DNA from: Pedobacter sp. PACM 27299
GTDB lineage: Bacteria > Bacteroidota > Bacteroidia > Sphingobacteriales > Sphingobacteriaceae
Assembly: GCF_001412655.1 (NCBI RefSeq)
Contig: NZ_CP012996.1
Span: forward strand, 3,844,001-3,908,000
Direction: 5' to 3'
Length of the DNA: 64,000 bases
Under the pieces are notes generated by a model that saw nothing but the letters and a program-made list of their open reading frames with translations, did not search any database and was not told where the DNA came from. The translations under genes and the position numbers were made by a program. Positions 9,041-18,418 of this stretch are shown here, in pieces; positions within the stretch are counted from its first letter, which is position 1; each line of letters starts with the position of its first letter.

Positions 9041-11980
9041 TTAATACCCAAACAGCGTTTCTAAAGATAAGCTTTCCACTTTCCCATATTTCGAAAGCTG
9101 AGTAAGTGGTAGGTTTTTCTGCGAACCTACGATACAATACGTATAAGCCTGGTTTGCAAAATAATCTTGGTGCAGCTTTTTAATATCCGAGAAGGATATC
9201 TTAGGAATTGCTGCATAAGCGTCTTTCCTTAAATCATAATCCAGACCTTTGCGCTTTGCATCAATATAACTGAATATAATTCGATCTTCCATGATTCTTT
9301 CTGTTTCCAGATTCGTAGAAAGGCTTATTTTGGCAGATTGAAATGCCTTTTCATTATAAGGTAAATCGTTCAATAAAGCATTCATTCCTTGGATCGCATC
9401 ATCTACCTTATCGGCCTGACAACCAATAAATGCAGTCACATAAAACTGGTCTTCTTTTTTCCTTGGTTTTCCATAAATAGCACTGGTACTGTAAGCCAAA
9501 GCTTTCGATTCCCTTAAAGTTTGAAAAACGACAGAGCCCATACCAAAACCGAAGTAATTATTGAACAAATCGGCAGTGACTTCCTGCGCTGGTGCATATA
9601 CATTCGCATTGCGATACCAGCTCACATCAGCCTGCAGCATGTTATAATCTGTAAATAGCACCTTGTTTTCATTTTGTTCCAGCTTTTTAAAGAAGGTAGC
9701 TTCAGGATAGGCCTTGAATTGCGTTGGCACCTGATGATTTGCTTGAAGCAGCACGTTATATTCCGGCAATCCTGTCGGTCCATAATAAATGACGCTGTAC
9801 TTGTATTGAAAAAGATCCCGAAGTACGGCGATCAGTACTTCTGGTTTCAAGTTGTTAATTTCAGCATCCGTCAGGGTAAAATTATAAGGATTGTTTTTGC
9901 CATAAGCCGCATAGCTTAACATGGCCTGCATCATACTTCCCTTGTTTAGCTTGTTGTTCTGGCGGTTTTTTAACAGGTTTTCTTTCATCGCGATAAAAGC
10001 AGACTGATCTACCTGACCATTTGATAAAACTTCTTTCAGCAATTGCATGGCTTTGCTATAGTTTTCCTGTAATCCAGTCAGGCCGATGGTAGTCACCTGG
10101 TTGTCCACATTCAGGAAGAAATTACAAGCCAGTTCATAGAACTTTTTATCGTGACTGAGGAAGCTGAGGTAAGCTGCCGCTACCGGCAAAAGCTTACTAT
10201 TCCATTTTCCCATTTCGAATTGAAAATACTGACGAAATAACTGGTTGTTTTTGTTTTGTACAGCATAAATTTCAGCCGCTCCAAATTTTCCATGCTGAAT
10301 GTCTTTTTGGAAATCCAGCCATTTCGGAGCAATGGTTTCGGCTGGAATCTGTCCTACCATTTTAAGGAAATCTGATTGTGAACCCGCATTAGTTTCTACT
10401 GCAGTAATCGGTGGTTTTTCTACTTTATCCACCTGAGGTCCCTCTCCCTTGTACTTGTTTAATACCACATAGTTGTGTGCAAAAAATGTCTTTGAAAAAC
10501 TAACGATTTCCGCCTTGGTTACTTTCTCTAAATCATCAATTCTGGAAACTTCCTGAATCCAGTTTTTGCTATTCGACTTGATGTAGTCACTCATCAAATC
10601 TTCTGCTCTGGAAGCATTGTCCGTGATATTGTTTAAAGCAGTCAGCTTCTGATTGGCTACGATCGCTTTCAGCAATACCTCAGAGAAATCTCCGGTTTTC
10701 AGCAGCTCAATTTGTGCCAAGACTAAATCTTTGACATCTTTTAGGCTCTGGCCTTCTTTTGGTGCTGCATAAATTGAGAATATACCGTAATCTTTATACT
10801 GTCGGGTGTAAGCTCCTGCCTGTAATACCTTTTGTGGCTGCGACAAGTTTAAGTCCAGCAAACCTGCCTTTCCATTGGAAAGAATTTCAGCCACCAAACC
10901 CGCCATTAACGCATTTCTTGTTCCGTTTGCACTAATTCGATAGCCCAAAGCCAGGCTTTCAGAAGTAGGCCCATAAATATCCTGTACAATGGGTCCTGCC
11001 AAAGGCTTTTCTGCTGCCGGCTGATAAGCTTTCACTGGCGCTGCTTTCATATAGCCCATTTGCTGATCGATCTTTTTCACCAGCTCATCGGAATTGAAAT
11101 CACCCACCATAATCACGGCCATATTATTAGGCACATAATAATCGTTGTAATATTTCCTAATCGCTTTCAAAGAAGGATTTTTCAAATGTTCAATCGTACC
11201 GATAGTGCTTTGCTGACCGTAATTATGTGTTGGGAACAAATAATGGTGCATGGCCTGCTGGATTTTCCATCCATCATTATCCAGGGATTCATTCTTCTCC
11301 TCATAAACTGCTTCCAGCTCGGTATGAAACAACCTAAACACCGGATTGCGGAAACGCTCCGCCTGAACGGTCAGGAATTTATCTACCGCACTGGCAGGGA
11401 TATCCTCTTCGTAAACAGTTTCCTCTACCCAGGTATGTGCATTTGTACCCTGGCCACCCATTGCCCCCATCAACTTATCATATTCATTGGCGATGGCATA
11501 TTTTGAGGCCATTACAGACAGGGAATCTATCCCTCTATACATGGCTTTTCTTTCCGCCACATCTGTTGTTTTATTGTATTGTTCGTAGCGTTCTTCGATT
11601 TCCTGAACCAGAGGCTGCTCTTTTGCCCAGTCTAAAGAACCATATTTATCCGTCCCTTTAAACAGCAAATGCTCCAGATAATGTGCTAAACCAGTATGTT
11701 CTTTCGGATCTGTATTACTTCCTGCCCGGACTGCAATCTTAGAAGTGATCCTTGGTTCTTTTTTGTGCTCACTGAGGATGACGGTAAGGCCATTTTTTAA
11801 GGTATAAAATCTGGCTTTAGCAGGATCGTTAGTGATGTATCTATACAAATAGCCAGCCGATACCGCTGTTTTCCATTGGTATTTACTTTGTTTGTTTGGC
11901 TTGTTTTGCGCGCCGGCAGATACAGCCGTAAAAAAAATTAGCCCGATAATCAGGCTAATTTTAAAGTTAGGTGTGTTCAT
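9041..11980 (-). CDS. M16 family zinc metallopeptidase (pitrilysin/insulinase type), exported
   Basis: A 979-residue protein with a signal peptide (residues 1-24, ending SAGAQ). The inverted zinc motif HYLEH is at residues 100-104, and the third zinc-binding glutamate probably lies in ELEAVYEEKNE near 221-231. The N-terminal catalytic half is followed by an inactive homologous half, giving the full two-lobed length of clam-shell M16 enzymes that degrade peptides small enough to enter the chamber. It is the last gene of the sigma-FecR-SusC-SusD-TlpA locus. I infer that it breaks down a peptide imported by the SusCD pair in the periplasm. The long insert after HYLEH (near 111-165) is usual for Bacteroidota members. 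Confidence 0.9.
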   Translation of the reverse strand: MNTPNFKISLIIGLIFFTAVSAGAQNKPNKQSKYQWKTAVSAGYLYRYITNDPAKARFYTLKNGLTVILSEHKKEPRITSKIAVRAGSNTDPKEHTGLAHYLEHLLFKGTDKYGSLDWAKEQPLVQEIEERYEQYNKTTDVAERKAMYRGIDSLSVMASKYAIANEYDKLMGAMGGQGTNAHTWVEETVYEEDIPASAVDKFLTVQAERFRNPVFRLFHTELEAVYEEKNESLDNDGWKIQQAMHHYLFPTHNYGQQSTIGTIEHLKNPSLKAIRKYYNDYYVPNNMAVIMVGDFNSDELVKKIDQQMGYMKAAPVKAYQPAAEKPLAGPIVQDIYGPTSESLALGYRISANGTRNALMAGLVAEILSNGKAGLLDLNLSQPQKVLQAGAYTRQYKDYGIFSIYAAPKEGQSLKDVKDLVLAQIELLKTGDFSEVLLKAIVANQKLTALNNITDNASRAEDLMSDYIKSNSKNWIQEVSRIDDLEKVTKAEIVSFSKTFFAHNYVVLNKYKGEGPQVDKVEKPPITAVETNAGSQSDFLKMVGQIPAETIAPKWLDFQKDIQHGKFGAAEIYAVQNKNNQLFRQYFQFEMGKWNSKLLPVAAAYLSFLSHDKKFYELACNFFLNVDNQVTTIGLTGLQENYSKAMQLLKEVLSNGQVDQSAFIAMKENLLKNRQNNKLNKGSMMQAMLSYAAYGKNNPYNFTLTDAEINNLKPEVLIAVLRDLFQYKYSVIYYGPTGLPEYNVLLQANHQVPTQFKAYPEATFFKKLEQNENKVLFTDYNMLQADVSWYRNANVYAPAQEVTADLFNNYFGFGMGSVVFQTLRESKALAYSTSAIYGKPRKKEDQFYVTAFIGCQADKVDDAIQGMNALLNDLPYNEKAFQSAKISLSTNLETERIMEDRIIFSYIDAKRKGLDYDLRKDAYAAIPKISFSDIKKLHQDYFANQAYTYCIVGSQKNLPLTQLSKYGKVESLSLETLFGY

Positions 11981-12007
11981 GTAAATTTTAGGTTTACCTA
12001 TCGGGTA

Positions 12008-13222
12008 CTAGTGTTTAAATATTTCCAATAATTTTCTTTCTAAATCTTCCGCACGAAGATCATAAGCAATGATTTTTCCTTCTGGATTGATCAGGATACT
12101 GGAAGGAATACCCTGTATATCATACAGTTCGGCTGCTTCATTCTGAAAACCTTTCAGCACAGAAATCTGCGTCCATGGCATTTTATCCTCTTCTATCGCT
12201 TTCAGCCAGGCTTCTTTTTTATCATCAAATGAAACCCCTAAAATCTCCAGTCCGTCTTGCTTATAGTTGTTGTAGGCGCGCAGTACATTAGGGTTTTCCC
12301 CACGACAAGGGCCGCACCATGACGCCCAGAAATCCACAAACAGGTACTTCCCTTTGAAGTCGTCTAAGCTGACAGACTTCCCTTCCGGTGTAAATTGGCT
12401 GAAGTTTTTATAGGTAATATTCACCGGTCTTTTTTCCAGTTCACTGATATAATATTGAACCCCAGCGAAAACCTGATATTGCTTTGCTTTTGGCGTTAAA
12501 ACCTTTACCAGTTCCTTTACAAACACCAGATCTTCTGTCTTTTGCTGATCTACAGCACTTACTTGTGTCCCTGCCGAAAGGATTTTGGTCAGCGCAACCG
12601 CACTGAAATAATCATCAGGATTGGCGCGAACAAAATCTGCTAACTTTAATTTATAAGCACGCTCTAAATCCTTTCTTTTTTCTAATGAGGCCAAGTAAGC
12701 TTTCTCCTCGATCGGCTTGTTTTGAGTTCTTAACTCAGCCATCGCTGTCCAGCTCTGCTCCTCTTCCATTAATGGCGTTAAAACCGGTTTAATAAAGGAT
12801 TCAAATTTCCTGCGCTGTAATTCAATCTGACTGCCGCCAATCACACTGTTCTTTAAGGAATCTTTCGAGCTGATTTCATTTTTTCCAGACTGCACTAACA
12901 TCCTGAATTTATCCATATGTTCCAGGTCATTGTGAAGCTTATAAGACTCCATCGCCAGCTTATTTCTGCTGTAACCTTTAGGGCTGAACTGAAGCTCTAT
13001 TGATTTAGGTTCTTTAATCGCAGGGCCTTTGATGATAAATACGCCATTAGTTAATACTGCAGAGTCTCTTACCAATTGGTTCCCCGAAGGTCCTCCAGCA
13101 TAGCTGACAAATACTTTGGCAGGCGCTGAATAGTTACCGATTTTTCCTTTGAGCGTGAATGGAGCCTGTGCTACCGAGATTACTGGCAGCAGGCATAGGC
13201 TATATATGATTAGTTTTTTCAT
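12008..13222 (-). CDS. Periplasmic TlpA-like thioredoxin with DUF4369-type N-terminus
   Basis: A 404-residue exported protein (signal peptide ending near residue 19, VISVAQA). Residues 20-120 form a beta-rich DUF4369-like domain, 130-265 are helical, and 270-404 are a thioredoxin fold of the TlpA/AhpC-TSA type. The redox motif WASWCGPC has its cysteines at 303 and 306. The cis-proline loop IQGIPSSILI is also present. It is therefore a thiol reductant or peroxiredoxin-like protein in the periplasm. It lies 4 bp after SusD and 27 bp before the M16 peptidase. The association suggests that the imported substrate, or the peptidase, needs disulfide reduction; that link is inference. Confidence 0.88.
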   Translation of the reverse strand: MKKLIIYSLCLLPVISVAQAPFTLKGKIGNYSAPAKVFVSYAGGPSGNQLVRDSAVLTNGVFIIKGPAIKEPKSIELQFSPKGYSRNKLAMESYKLHNDLEHMDKFRMLVQSGKNEISSKDSLKNSVIGGSQIELQRRKFESFIKPVLTPLMEEEQSWTAMAELRTQNKPIEEKAYLASLEKRKDLERAYKLKLADFVRANPDDYFSAVALTKILSAGTQVSAVDQQKTEDLVFVKELVKVLTPKAKQYQVFAGVQYYISELEKRPVNITYKNFSQFTPEGKSVSLDDFKGKYLFVDFWASWCGPCRGENPNVLRAYNNYKQDGLEILGVSFDDKKEAWLKAIEEDKMPWTQISVLKGFQNEAAELYDIQGIPSSILINPEGKIIAYDLRAEDLERKLLEIFKH

Positions 13223-13226
13223 TTTA

Positions 13227-14576
13227 TTATCTTGGATTTAATTTCATGTTTGGATTAAACAGTTGGGTTTGTAAAGGAATCTGGAAAGTATATTTCAAAC
13301 TTCCTGGTGTTAGCGTTTCGAATACCATAGTTCCATTTGGCGCATAGCGAACCACTGGCTGCATTCTCTTTTCTTTATCGAGGCGTTTCATATCACTCCA
13401 CCTTAAACCTTTAAAAGCCAGTTCTCTTCTGCGTTCCAATAAAATCAGACTGACTGCATCTTCCTGATCTGCTGCTTCCAAAGGCTCATAGGCATCTGCT
13501 GCAATTCTATTGATACGAATGGTATTGTTCAGCACATCCATTGCTTGGTCAACAGCTCCGCTTCTGGCCAGACATTCTGCTTTATTCAAATAAATTTCAG
13601 CGTAAGTAATGCCTCGGTTTGGATTATAATTGGCATTCTGAAAACTGACCACACCAGCATCAGTTGCAGTAAACAGCTTCATACGCAAGTCGACAGCAGG
13701 ATCGAATTTTGCAAGCAGCTCATTTGAAAACCTATATCTGGAATTCGTGGAGTAGCGCAAAAACAACTCTTCCGGACTCACATTGGTTTGTGGGAGGTCA
13801 TTAGAAGAGGCGTAATCATTATAATTCAGCAATACTGCATTTCCACTGGCAATCACCAGTTCCGCATATTTTAAGGCATTTGGATAATCGCGCATGCTCA
13901 TATAAATGCGCGACAGCATTCCGTAGGCTACGTTTTTCGTAATCCTGCTTTTATTGATATTCTGAGTTGGTAAATCCGGAATCGCTGTTAGAATGTCTGC
14001 AATTAGCTGCTCATAATTCGCCTTTAAGGTCAGGCGATCTGGCAATGGAACATTCTGATCTGTAGAGACTACAAATGGCAATCCCAAATCAGCAGTTGCG
14101 GTCAAAGGATCATAAGCCGGTGCAAAGAGGCTCAGCAAATGAAAATATGGGAAAGTTCTTGCCACTAATGCTTCGGCATAAATCTGCTTGCGTTTTTGCG
14201 GAGTACCGTCGGCAGCGCTTAGTACGCCTTCCAAAATCACGTTTAAATTACTGATGTTGTTGTAGTAATCTGCCCAGGCTGCTGGCCTGCTTTGTGAGTT
14301 TACATCTAAATAGGTCTTCCAGAAATAAAGATTCGCATCTATTGAAGTTTCCGTCTGCGGGCTAAAGGTCACATTGCTGATGTCATCATACGTAAAAATC
14401 GTACTCGAATAAAACGACCTGGTGATGTTGATGTCATCCAGCAATAGCTCATAATCATTGGTTTTCTCTGGAATAATAATTCCTACAGGCTTTACTTCAA
14501 GAAACTTGCTGCAAGAGGCGCTGATCATCACAGTACAAAAGAGCATTAAAGTATATATCTTTCTCATAGCGATCAT
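13227..14576 (-). CDS. SusD/RagB family substrate-binding lipoprotein
   Basis: A 449-residue outer-membrane lipoprotein that forms the lid of the SusC transporter. The lipobox is SASC with the lipidated cysteine at residue 22; starting from the second methionine (MRKIYTLM, residue 4) would shorten it by three. SusD-type tetratricopeptide helices and the C-terminal RagB/SusD region (YAEIYLNKAECLARSG, LLERRRELAFKGLRWSDMKRL) are readable. Its ATG shares an A with the stop codon of the SusC gene (TAATG), which indicates translational coupling. The protein is short for the family (often 480-600), in line with SusD proteins that handle small ligands such as peptides. Confidence 0.93.
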   Translation of the reverse strand: MIAMRKIYTLMLFCTVMISASCSKFLEVKPVGIIIPEKTNDYELLLDDINITRSFYSSTIFTYDDISNVTFSPQTETSIDANLYFWKTYLDVNSQSRPAAWADYYNNISNLNVILEGVLSAADGTPQKRKQIYAEALVARTFPYFHLLSLFAPAYDPLTATADLGLPFVVSTDQNVPLPDRLTLKANYEQLIADILTAIPDLPTQNINKSRITKNVAYGMLSRIYMSMRDYPNALKYAELVIASGNAVLLNYNDYASSNDLPQTNVSPEELFLRYSTNSRYRFSNELLAKFDPAVDLRMKLFTATDAGVVSFQNANYNPNRGITYAEIYLNKAECLARSGAVDQAMDVLNNTIRINRIAADAYEPLEAADQEDAVSLILLERRRELAFKGLRWSDMKRLDKEKRMQPVVRYAPNGTMVFETLTPGSLKYTFQIPLQTQLFNPNMKLNPR

Positions 14577-17500
14577 TAAAAATTAGTGGTTAAAGAAAAA
14601 GTGTAAGCAGGGACCACACCAAAGCTTCGGATGCCACTTCTAAAGTCGATGGTTTCCGGATCTACATCATTCCCACTAAACACATATTTGTAGGGATTCT
14701 GAACCTGAATAGACAGCTTTGTTTGGTCTAAGCCTAGTTTTTTAGAAAATTCCGACTTCAGTTTATAAGTCAGGGTTACATTGCGCAGGGCGATGAAATC
14801 CATTTTTCTCACAAACTCAGTAGCATAGGTATAGCCATTAATTGCCGCATAATCGAAATAGTTATCGGTGCCATAAACAGGAATACCTGGCATACGGGTA
14901 TTTAGTTCATCCCCTGATTGCTTCCAGAAATCCTGTGCGCCATTGATTGGCCTGAATGCATTGTAGTTTGGTGGAGCAATTCTGGATACATGGCCACCAT
15001 AATACATGAACAGCATCGACAGGTCAAAATTGCCCATCTTAAACTGGTTGGTTAAACCTAAAACATACTTAGGATCGGTTGTTCCTGCATAATGAAGTGC
15101 CGATAAAGGAATGTCCACCACATCTCCGAAATTGTTTCTCAGGATTACGTTATTGCCATTTCCATCATCTACCATCGGCTGCCCCAGTTCATTCAATCCT
15201 TTATAGTTATAGGTGAAGATGGCGTTTAATGGATATCCTTCTACACTTTGTCCGCCGTTTACCTGATTGAAGGTAGTTGGAGCAGTATTTACTCTATATT
15301 TCAACACCTCATTCTTGTTGAAAGAAGCGGTTAGCTGCGTACTCCAGGAGAAATGGTCGTTCAATATATTTACACTTCTCAGGTTCAATTCTAAGCCTTT
15401 ATTCATGATTTCCGCATTGTTCACCAACTGGTTCGAGAAACCTTTCGTAGCATCGGTAGCGAGGTAAGAAAACACATCTTCCGCGTGTTTGATATAGTAA
15501 TCAACGCTTCCAGAAATGCGGTTCATCCCCAATCCGAAATCTAGTCCGAAGTTATAGTTTACCGTCTTTTCCCATCTTAAACCACTGTTTGCAGGGGTTT
15601 GTACATAGTAACCTATGATTGGTTCCGGCTGCGCCTGACTATTAATTCTGTTATTCAGAATGTTGTAAGGGCCGCTTAATTTGATAATGTTACCATTGTA
15701 ACCAGTCGCCACTCTTAATTTAAGTTCGTCTAACCAAGATACATTTTGCAGGAAATCTTCTCCTTTAATGTTCCATGCAGCTCCTGCCGACCATAATGGC
15801 GTATATCTGAATTTTGGATCAGAACCAAATAAATTGGATTGATCGATCCTTAAACTACCGGTCACACTATATTTTTTGTTAAAAGTATAAGCGCCATTTG
15901 CATAAGCAGACACGAAACGATCGTCGCGGTAAGTTTGGTTGAAAAAGTCACTGTAAGAAGAGTAGTCGCTCAGGTAACCAGAAAGTGGAACCAGTTCATA
16001 CATATAATCCGGTGCAAAATTGTAGTTTCCTAAAAGTCCGGCATCAAAGGGCTTAGAGGTTAAAGAGCGGTCATCATAACCAAATAAGGTATTGCGCTCG
16101 GTACGGTAAGTCAATTTACGCTGTTCCACACCTGCCAGGAACGATAAATCATGGTTATCATTGATCAGCTTGTTATAAGTTGCCTGTGCCCTGATGGTGT
16201 AAGCCTCGGTTGTATAGTTATTGCTTTGTTTTGAACCACCTTTAGGAATTCTAAATTCTGGTCCGTTCTGTCCGGCTTTAGCAAAATAGTTTAGGCGCAT
16301 TCTATTTTCGTAAGCAGATTCAGAAGAAATGAAATTATTGGTACTTAAACCTTTTTCAAAGGCACCACCGATCTCCACATTCAGGTCTTTGGTAATTTTC
16401 GCTTTAAGGTTTCCCTGAAAGCGGAAGTTATTGCCTTTGGTTTCATTCTTATAATCTACAAAGTCGTTATAAGGGTAATAGTTACCGTCGTACAGCCCCA
16501 TGGCGATGTTCTGCTGGTTTTTTTCTGCATTTATACTGCCGTAACTGCCATCATATCCAAAATATGGACTGTTGCTGTAAGGCCTCAAAAAAGTGGCGAT
16601 TGCAGTTCCATTTGCATCTAAGAATCCTTCATAAGGTTTTATCGCCATATAATCAGGGGCAGTCGGACTATGGTCATTGGTGTTGGAATATACCCCCTGA
16701 ACATCCAGGCTCAGCACTTTCAGGAAATCCATCGAACCACGGTAGGTTAAGGTGGTTTTATTAAAGGCTGCACCTTTTACCAGCTGGTCATTGTCTACAC
16801 GATTGACACCGAAAAAATAGGTAGCATTTTTTGTTCCGCCGCTGGCATTTAAATCCAATGCTCTTAGGTAACGGTTTTGCTGGAATAGCTTTTGGTAGTC
16901 TTTGGTATTGTCGTACGCGGCGTACTGATTAAAGATCGCATCTGCTTCCTCCTGGCTGATGACTCCATTCAATAAATCATCTACAGCAGCATACACTGGG
17001 GTGTAAGTTCCACCTTCCAGGTCAAAACTCTCCTTGGTCATGAAGTTATTGACGATGTTATTCTTCGCCAGACTGGCTTCTAAATCAACAAATCCGCGGC
17101 CAGTCAATAAATCCAGCTTTTTAAAATTAGGCTTTGGTTTAAAGGAAACTGTTGAATTGATCTGAAACTTTGGCGCACCTTCTGTTCCTTTTTTGGTCAT
17201 GATAATGATCACCCCATTGGAGGCACGCACCCCATAAATAGCCGCAGCGGCGGCATCTTTTAATACTGTTACCGACACGACGTCGTAAGGATTGATCGAC
17301 TCCAGGCTGATTTCAGTCGGAAAGCCGTTCAACACAATTAAAGGAGATTTTACCGCATTAAAAGTAGAGACCCCACGAATGCTGATCGGACTGCTGTCTT
17401 CGCTGCCAGAGGCATTTACATTCATCACTAATCCAGCCAGTTTACCTTCCATGTTTTCCAGCACATTGCTGTTTACCGGAATGCTCTGTTTGTAATCATC

Positions 17501-18232
17501 GCCAGATAAAGTCGCAAAAGCACCTGTTAACTGCTGACGTTTAATCGTCTGGTAACCATTACTGACTACCTGTACCTGATCTAAATTCACCATGCTCGGT
17601 TTTAGCGAGACCTGAATGTACTTTGAGCCTTCCACTTTTACTTCCTGGCTTTGATAACCGATATAAGAAATGAAAAGGAAGGAATTTTCAGAAACGCCTT
17701 TCAGCATAAAGGAACCGTCTGTACCAGCGCTTGAGCCGATGCTGCTGTTTTTCACGCGAATTACAGCGCCTGGTAAGGGATTACCGGACTCATCCGTTAC
17801 CTTGCCTTTTATTTCTAAAAGCACTGCCGTAAGTTCAGGTTTCCCGCCATTTTTAGACTTAATCACTATGGTTTTCTGGTCAATTACATAGGTCAGCCCA
17901 TAGTTTTTAAGCGATTTCTCCAGCACTTCTTCTATTGGCGTACTGTTAAAATTGGCGTTCATTTTCCATTGCTGATCTACTTGTTCCACAGACCACAGCA
18001 CGTTGTAACCGGTCTGTTTTCTAATCTCGCTAAACAGCTGTTCCAGCGAGATGTTGTTCTTTGTTAATGATACCTTTTGCGCAAAACCATTGGCACTCAC
18101 CTGCATAAAAGTGGCCAGCAGAATTACGCTCATCAGCTTCAATCGCATAATTATTTGTGTTTTATCTGCCTCCATTAGCCGCCGGAAAACCGGCGCAAAG
18201 GGCAGTATGATTTTAGTATAAATTTTATACAT
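14576..18232 (-). CDS. SusC/RagA TonB-dependent transporter with STN signalling domain
   Basis: A 1218-residue outer-membrane protein. After a long N-terminus and signal sequence (near residues 27-52) comes an STN domain at about 60-125, of the kind that contacts a FecR-type anti-sigma. A carboxypeptidase-regulatory-like domain (near 140-215) follows, then the plug with ISIRGVSTF and the SusC hallmark VLKDAAAAAIYGVRASNGVIII, and then the beta-barrel, ending in an aromatic residue (SLTTNF). It sits directly downstream of FecR and ECF sigma genes. This is the arrangement of a transducing transporter, in which binding of ligand outside switches on the sigma factor. Translation may start at an internal methionine (MEADKTQIIMRLKLM, near residue 20). 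Confidence 0.95.
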   Translation of the reverse strand: MYKIYTKIILPFAPVFRRLMEADKTQIIMRLKLMSVILLATFMQVSANGFAQKVSLTKNNISLEQLFSEIRKQTGYNVLWSVEQVDQQWKMNANFNSTPIEEVLEKSLKNYGLTYVIDQKTIVIKSKNGGKPELTAVLLEIKGKVTDESGNPLPGAVIRVKNSSIGSSAGTDGSFMLKGVSENSFLFISYIGYQSQEVKVEGSKYIQVSLKPSMVNLDQVQVVSNGYQTIKRQQLTGAFATLSGDDYKQSIPVNSNVLENMEGKLAGLVMNVNASGSEDSSPISIRGVSTFNAVKSPLIVLNGFPTEISLESINPYDVVSVTVLKDAAAAAIYGVRASNGVIIIMTKKGTEGAPKFQINSTVSFKPKPNFKKLDLLTGRGFVDLEASLAKNNIVNNFMTKESFDLEGGTYTPVYAAVDDLLNGVISQEEADAIFNQYAAYDNTKDYQKLFQQNRYLRALDLNASGGTKNATYFFGVNRVDNDQLVKGAAFNKTTLTYRGSMDFLKVLSLDVQGVYSNTNDHSPTAPDYMAIKPYEGFLDANGTAIATFLRPYSNSPYFGYDGSYGSINAEKNQQNIAMGLYDGNYYPYNDFVDYKNETKGNNFRFQGNLKAKITKDLNVEIGGAFEKGLSTNNFISSESAYENRMRLNYFAKAGQNGPEFRIPKGGSKQSNNYTTEAYTIRAQATYNKLINDNHDLSFLAGVEQRKLTYRTERNTLFGYDDRSLTSKPFDAGLLGNYNFAPDYMYELVPLSGYLSDYSSYSDFFNQTYRDDRFVSAYANGAYTFNKKYSVTGSLRIDQSNLFGSDPKFRYTPLWSAGAAWNIKGEDFLQNVSWLDELKLRVATGYNGNIIKLSGPYNILNNRINSQAQPEPIIGYYVQTPANSGLRWEKTVNYNFGLDFGLGMNRISGSVDYYIKHAEDVFSYLATDATKGFSNQLVNNAEIMNKGLELNLRSVNILNDHFSWSTQLTASFNKNEVLKYRVNTAPTTFNQVNGGQSVEGYPLNAIFTYNYKGLNELGQPMVDDGNGNNVILRNNFGDVVDIPLSALHYAGTTDPKYVLGLTNQFKMGNFDLSMLFMYYGGHVSRIAPPNYNAFRPINGAQDFWKQSGDELNTRMPGIPVYGTDNYFDYAAINGYTYATEFVRKMDFIALRNVTLTYKLKSEFSKKLGLDQTKLSIQVQNPYKYVFSGNDVDPETIDFRSGIRSFGVVPAYTFSLTTNF

Positions 18233-18308
18233 TTATAATCTTGTTTTTCGTGAAAAATTCTTCAGTAATTTTTTCCGGCGCGTAGCCATCAGGCTAAACA
18301 AGCATCAG

Positions 18309-18335
18309 AACGGAGGCGTCGGAAGCGCCTCTGTT
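18309..18335 (-). terminator. GC-rich hairpin between fecR and susC
   Basis: Arms 18309-18318 and 18326-18335 form a 10-bp stem (one G-T pair) with a 7-base loop. No clear U-run follows in the minus direction. It could be a partial terminator or attenuator that lowers expression between the regulators and the transport genes, or a processing site. Confidence 0.45.
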
Positions 18336-18418
18336 TCTATTTAGCTGTTTATCCTCGACCATTTAAGGCCCAGATTCGCTAATTTCTTCTGTCATTTGTT
18401 GTTTGGTTTGGTTAATAA

